The notes under the pieces are model-generated. The model did not search any database. It was not told the DNA's origin and saw nothing but the letters and a program-made list of their open reading frames with translations. A DNA stretch of 64,000 nt from Rhizophagus irregularis (Eukaryota > Glomeromycota > Glomeromycetes > Glomerales > Glomeraceae): the NCBI RefSeq assembly GCF_026210795.1, contig NC_089439.1, positions 3,596,001-3,660,000 on the forward strand, given 5' to 3'. A program made the position numbers and the translations under genes. This document shows, in pieces, positions 59,300 through 64,000 of this stretch (its first letter is position 1; each line of letters starts with the position of its first letter).

Positions 59300-60800
59300 C
59301 CAATCCTTATAACCAATACAAATATAAAGATTATTTGATTAAATCCGCTTCATTTGAATAATGTCTTTATTTTTAGGAAGATATAATGATACACCAATTT
59401 ATTAATAAAGTAAATAAAATATGGTTTTCATTAATATCCCTCTAAGGTTATATATTTTAAGGAGGTTGCACGCGCGCGAACTTCTTTACATCTAAATAAT
59501 ATGAATGATTTTTTGATATTTTCTCTTTCTTTCTTTTTTTTTTTAAAAAAAAAAAAGAAAGAAAAAAAAACGAGAAAAATACGAATGATATTGAGAAGGT
59601 TAAATAAAAGAATCAAGGCAATCACCTGATTTTTTCTAAAAATCGGCAACAATAACACTTTTACGCCAACATTTTCAGGTATACTTTGTTGATCATTTAA
59701 CGAATTAAGTAAGATAAATAATGTTTTTAAGGAGTGTATTATTCAAATATTGGGGCATGTTAGCATTTCACGTGAAATTAAAGATAAAAATGTTCGTTAT
59801 TTATAAAGTTTGTTAGCAATTACGTAATGAACCCAAGTTTGAGTAACCAACTCGATCATGTTCCCAAATCCCAATTTGGAACAAATTCAATCTGAAACTC
59901 AATGTTCAACTTAAATAGGCAAATGCTCTAACTTTGTTTGTTAGATTTGAAACATAGGTTTGGGCATAGAATCGTATTTAGGATATGGTTGAGTTTGGGT
60001 CACTACGGAGCCAAATAGAACATCGAGCATTATAGGAAATGATGCTCAAAAATTAGTCGCACCAACTTTTTTGGATATAAGATTCTATATTGGAAGCTGT
60101 CCTACCAAAAAGCACTTAATTTAATCCACTAATAGTGCTCGAATTCGAATCCGACCTGAAGTATACAAATCGACTGATAAAAATATTTACGTAAACCTAA
60201 TTTCGATCCTAATTCGAGCTGACCTGGAATTTTTAAAAATAATATTGCTATTTTCTTTGATTTATTCATTTTTGCAAATTATAATAATTATATATCAATT
60301 CGATATATCAGAAGTTAACTCAAATTAACTACAAAAACAAGTAATTTTCCTTACACAGATGATTACACTTTATATAGTAATGATACACACAAAAGCAGAT
60401 AGTAATTTAATTTTGATCCGCAAGTGTTTCATAATTTTTTGGCGCTAATTTCGTTAAATGATATTCAAGTTGTAGTGTCCTGTATTTAATATTATTCAAT
60501 TAAAACATTATACAGGTAAAATTTGAATTATTGCATTTAAAATCCGTTAATTGTAACTGGGTAATATTTTATAGAGAAAAGAATGTAAATTGGGAAATGA
60601 TTTATATTTATGACCTACCGAGATCTCGGTTTGATTTTAGACTACATATTTTAACCTCTATCAGATCTTCTGCCTGTAAAGGACTTTGCCTCGCTGGAAC
60701 GCTTAAAATTAATAATTGCCCTTACGCGTAATTGACCAATCATGTTGTTGGAGTTTTGTATCACGTGCGTTAATAAGGTGATCATCACGTTACTTAAAAG
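59300..60800. other. Region without a supportable gene
   Basis: AT-rich, with a T/A-run palindrome at 59520-59570 (TTTCTTTTTTTTTTT against AAAAAAAAAAGAAA) and a mixed stretch around 59820-60240 with words like AACCCAAGTTTGAGTAACC. TATCACGTGCGTT at 60753 lies about 75 bp before the next possible start. Confidence 0.3.
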
Positions 60801-60829
60801 GACTTGACGACTTGACGTTCGCTAAATAA

Positions 60830-61163
60830 ATGCCAGCTAAAGGTAATAAAATTCGCAAACTAACACATTACTTATAAAAGTTTATGACATATTATTAATT
60901 TATTGATATAATTATTTGTTTGTTAGCTTAAATTTCAATTCTAATGAAAATATGAAATTATATGAACGTTTTCTTTAATCAAAAATTTTGCTATTTTACA
61001 CCGATTAATGAAGATTTGCGAATCTATTCATTTGGATATAAAATGTGTAGTAGCATTACCACTTGTTTTATCAGAAAATTTAGCTCTCTTGCTCTCTTCG
61101 GAAATACATTATAACGGGTTTTATTTTCTAGTAAATAATAAAATGATACACGTTTATTTATAA
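60830..61163 (+). CDS. Possible tiny two-exon gene
   Basis: ATGCCAGCTAAAG at 60830-60842 ends in a GTAATA donor; joining to 61075 (after TTTTATCAG) gives MPAKENLALLLSSEIHYNGF and a stop at 61161-61163, 33 residues. The upstream CACGTG and the clean join are the only support; it may be the start of a longer gene with other exons. Confidence 0.15.
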
Positions 61164-61379
61164 TTTTAATAGACCTAGAGGTCCACTACTGTAAATAACT
61201 AAAGGTGATTGTGATAATAATAAGGGGAGAAGTGGTAGGTGTCTTATTGTAATGTAAGATTCCATTTTAAGTACCGTAAAATGCCACTTTTCTATTGCAA
61301 ATTGAGGACGAGTAACAACTATATTCAGCGCTATTTGGTTGTTATTTCTCAAATATGATGATTTTAGTACAGATTTTGT

Positions 61380-61540
61380 TTTTAACTAAAATATTTCAAA
61401 GAAGCGAATATCCTCAATCCTCATTATTTGTATTATCTGTCAGGATCGTATCCGTCTGCAAGCATTCCAATGTGGTTTCGAGCACATTTTGTTACTGGAT
61501 CTTTGAAGCCACAACGTAAAATAATGTAATTTATTATCAA
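61380..61540 (+). other. Protein-like stretch of uncertain strand and frame
   Basis: GC-richer than its surroundings; frames read CQDRIRLQAFQCGFEHILLL or SYPSASIPMWFRAHFVTGSL after an acceptor-like ATTATCTGTCAG at 61438. No model. Confidence 0.2.
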
Positions 61541-62455
61541 GATTACGAGCAAACAAGTTTTTATCCTACTAGGAAGCATATTTCTAATTGGCTAGTTCGA
61601 ATCTAGTCTAAGGTGAATCAGAAGTCAATTCTTTATAACTCAGCATTTTAGGCCTTTTTTTTGAAATTTTTATTTTAGGTCGAAATAAAGATAAATATAC
61701 TGTAAATGAGAATTCATTTTATCGCTAATAAAAAGAAATTAGATTATTGTATAACTAAGCTATCTTAGAATATAAATCGAAATTCATTTGATTTATCATA
61801 TTTATCCTAGGTTACATTTAATCTGAATTTGAAATAAAAAATAATAAAAATCGAATTTCATTAACAAGATTTCTGTCACGCTTATGACATTATTATCGCA
61901 ATAGCCTAATTTATATTTATTGTGCATCAGTTGTCGTCAATTTATCATTTATGCATCAAATTGAAATGCAACTTATACTGAAAATTTGCCTTGGTTGATC
62001 AGGAAAAACTACAAAAACTAAAGGAAGTCCTTTATCCCAAAATATTATATTACTATTGGGACAAAATAAATTCAAATTATAAAAATTTTTCATCAGATTC
62101 TTATATTGTAGAACACGAATTAGAAAAATGGTGCAAAAATTAAAACTAAACTTTCTGTATTAGTTATAGAAAACAGGTATGTTAAAAACACAACATAGTT
62201 GCTCAGCATGAGGAGCGGAAATGGGGCTATTGCCGACAAGGTCTTGTAGAAGAATTTGCAATGATTTGACTTACGTACGCCGGTAAGCGAGTTTGACATT
62301 AACCGGAATACCGATTTTAGCGTAGTTTTTTCGTGTCATTGAAGCGCGTATTGATGATGATACTAGATGAATTTTATATTTCATTTTGTAATTCTGTAAT
62401 ATGATAATATCATATTAAAATTTATTTTTTTACAAATTCTTTCGGAAGGGCGCTA
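61541..62455. other. AT-rich region, no gene seen
   Basis: Nothing supportable; 62220-62340 is locally GC-richer (GAGGAGCGGAAATGGGGCTA) without an ORF. Confidence 0.3.
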
Positions 62456-62459
62456 TTTA

Positions 62460-62563
62460 CGGGTAAAATACATTCGGGTAAATTATACATTTTCGGATAA
62501 ATTATATATTTTCGGGTAAATTATACATTTTCGGGTAAAATATATATTTTCGAGTAAAATATA
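62460..62563. repeat. Short minisatellite, about 20-bp period
   Basis: Five or six units of TTTTCGGGTAAATTATACA with small changes, directly left of the small MITE. Confidence 0.75.
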
Positions 62564-62565
62564 TA

Positions 62566-62651
62566 GGGCGTATGCTAGGAAAATTACCAAATAAACAATG
62601 AAATTCCATTGTCTAATTGGTCTTAGACACTCATTTTCCTAGAAAACGCCC
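62566..62651. mobile_element. 86-bp MITE, TA-flanked
   Basis: Ends GGGCGTATGCTAGGAAAAT and complement GGGCGTTTTCTAGGAAAAT between TA at 62564-62565 and 62652-62653. Fits a Tc1/mariner-type (Stowaway-like) miniature element. Confidence 0.8.
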
Positions 62652-62653
62652 TA

Positions 62654-63545
62654 TATATCGGGTGCTTATATTCGATTTTACAGTAAATTCATCTTAATAT
62701 TATTGTTATTAAACAATGATTTTTTAATTGTTTTTAAATTGATTGGTTTGAGAATGACAATACATTTTCCACACGTGATCATTTCACAAGATATTCATGG
62801 CCCGTGTACTTACCTCAAAGTGCAATAAAGCTACTACTTTCGGACCTCCTCAAATAACCATAGACTAATTAGTTCATCTATGGCCTAAAATCAAAATTAT
62901 AAATGGTCCATATGTATGACATTCGAAAAATAGTATTTTTTTTCGAAGATGAAATTCCGAATAAATTTGTTTTAAAAATATTCATGAATCGATAAATAAC
63001 TTGGTTGTAAAGCAAGTTTGATTTTTTAATTAATAAATTTAGTATTTTTTTTTAATCCAGACGAACAGACGAACGTAACATGTACATTATGATAGAAATA
63101 CTTTATTTCATCTAGAAGTCAGTTTCTAAACTGGAATAATAACAAAGATGAACGTTACAAAAAAGATAATCGAGTTGTAAACAAGAATCATGATATAGGA
63201 TTATGGGATTTTAAAATTAATTTTTAATATTCAGATACATGTAATAATCGATCAATTAATTCATTCCGAAACGAAAATTAACCATTATTGATATTTATTT
63301 GTACACTATCTGTTATTTTCTTGATGGAATAAAGCGTCCTATATATAGGGTAATATCTCGATTTCCATGTAATTTTTTCTATTTTATTAAAAATACAATT
63401 TTCTTATAAAATAATAATTTGAACAGAAGTGACGACAATGTCGATGAACTTGAAAAAATTTCTTCAAAACTATTTCTTTGAGGCAAAATTCACGTTAATA
63501 ATATTAGCCTTAAGAAGCTTATCCGTTAAGTAACCTCGGAGCTTC
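62654..63545. other. AT-rich region, no gene seen
   Basis: ACACGTGATC at 62773. CGTCCTATATATAGGGTAAT at 63340 is a short palindrome that partly matches the small MITE's end. No gene. Confidence 0.3.
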
Positions 63546-63548
63546 TTA

Positions 63549-63856
63549 TTACAGAGGAACCTTCATATTTTTCTTGACCTTTTCCTCACCTATTGCTTGA
63601 CGAATAGGATGATCTATATGGGTAATCGCTGAAATCAAATTGATGTTTTTCCGTAAAATTTATGCGCATAAAATCATGTGTAACAATTTATCATATTTCG
63701 TAGCATTTTTATGCTCTTCGGGTTCGAAATTGAACACTTGTTATAAAAAATTTCGTAGTGACTTACAGGTATATTTGTCATTTCTAGGTGCCAACGTCGG
63801 TAATTTTTTTTTTTTTTTATTTATAAATCCTTTGCTGATTGATTCTTCTTGTTGTT
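63549..63856 (-). CDS. 3' exons of a minus-strand gene leaving the right edge (partial)
   Basis: Exon 63628-63549 (stop at 63551-63549) joins through a GTAAGT...TTTCAG intron (63766-63629) to an exon from about 63856 to 63767. The frame reads EESISKGFIN, a lysine run, LPTLAPRNDKYTS, then ITHIDHPIRQAIGEEKVKKN and MKVPL-stop. The two exons agree in phase, but the upstream boundary is unclear because of a stop just before it and a poly-A stretch. No family recognised. Confidence 0.35.
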
Positions 63857-64000
63857 ATTAAATAGAATAAAGTCCGGTCATGTCATTCTATTATTACACT
63901 AAATTAGGTTAAATTGGTTTTAATATTTAAAAACGTGCTGCAGCTTATATAATATTATTGGTTTATGCTACGACTTTGAAATTCAGATCATCAAAATCAG

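Noticed and set aside
59431-59658. 75-codon minus-strand frame with a lysine run
   Set aside because: Driven by an A/T-run palindrome at 59520-59570; no protein-like sequence outside it.
61575-61625. GCTAGTTCGAATCTAGT looks like a tRNA T-arm
   Set aside because: The T-arm pairs well, but no A-box, anticodon arm or matching acceptor stem lies upstream at any reasonable distance.

Overview
The window looks like a repeat-rich fungal chromosome segment, most likely from an arbuscular mycorrhizal fungus of the Rhizophagus type (Glomeromycotina). This is inference, from the extreme AT richness, short spliceosomal introns, TCACGTGA-type boxes upstream of genes, and decayed multi-copy proteins whose wording I recognise from that lineage. 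No rRNA, tRNA or CRISPR array was found. About three quarters of the window is transposon sequence nested in other transposons; unique genes cluster between 39.3 and 46 kb, with weak gene-like stretches to the right.

Layout. 0.3-2.5 kb is a decayed family-B DNA polymerase fragment of Maverick/Polinton type, split by a TA-flanked foldback transposon. 2.5-4.5 kb (minus) is a broken member of a lineage-specific multi-copy gene family. 5.0-21.7 kb holds a second mobile replicon-like module: a coiled-coil ORF, an SF3/D5-like helicase, a small acidic ORF, then a family-B polymerase. It is broken up by two CACTA-like elements (3-bp target duplications) and a hAT-like element (8-bp duplication), each containing further insertions. 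21.7-31.7 kb is a 10-kb TA-flanked transposon encoding a DDE transposase joined to a RecQ-type helicase, itself split by a third CACTA-like element. 31.7-39 kb holds hAT-like, Tigger/pogo and MULE-like elements, the Tigger with a recognisable but dead transposase.

The genes of 39-46 kb are a BTB-domain protein (+), an 11-exon H3K9-type SET-domain methyltransferase (+), and, convergent to it, a centromeric-type histone H3 variant (-). 46-64 kb is AT-rich with satellites, foldbacks and several small or decayed gene-like stretches, including a plausible 80-aa three-exon gene at 57.9 kb and the 3' end of a minus-strand gene leaving the right edge.

The most unusual feature is inside the three CACTA-like elements: long tandem arrays whose unit is an intron-like block (GTAAGT donor, a palindrome carrying the branch-point word TACTAAC, a T-tract and TTTTGTAG acceptor) separated by 22-50-nt micro-exons. 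At least 40 such units are present on one or other strand. In two arrays the 5' splice site also lies inside a perfect hairpin.
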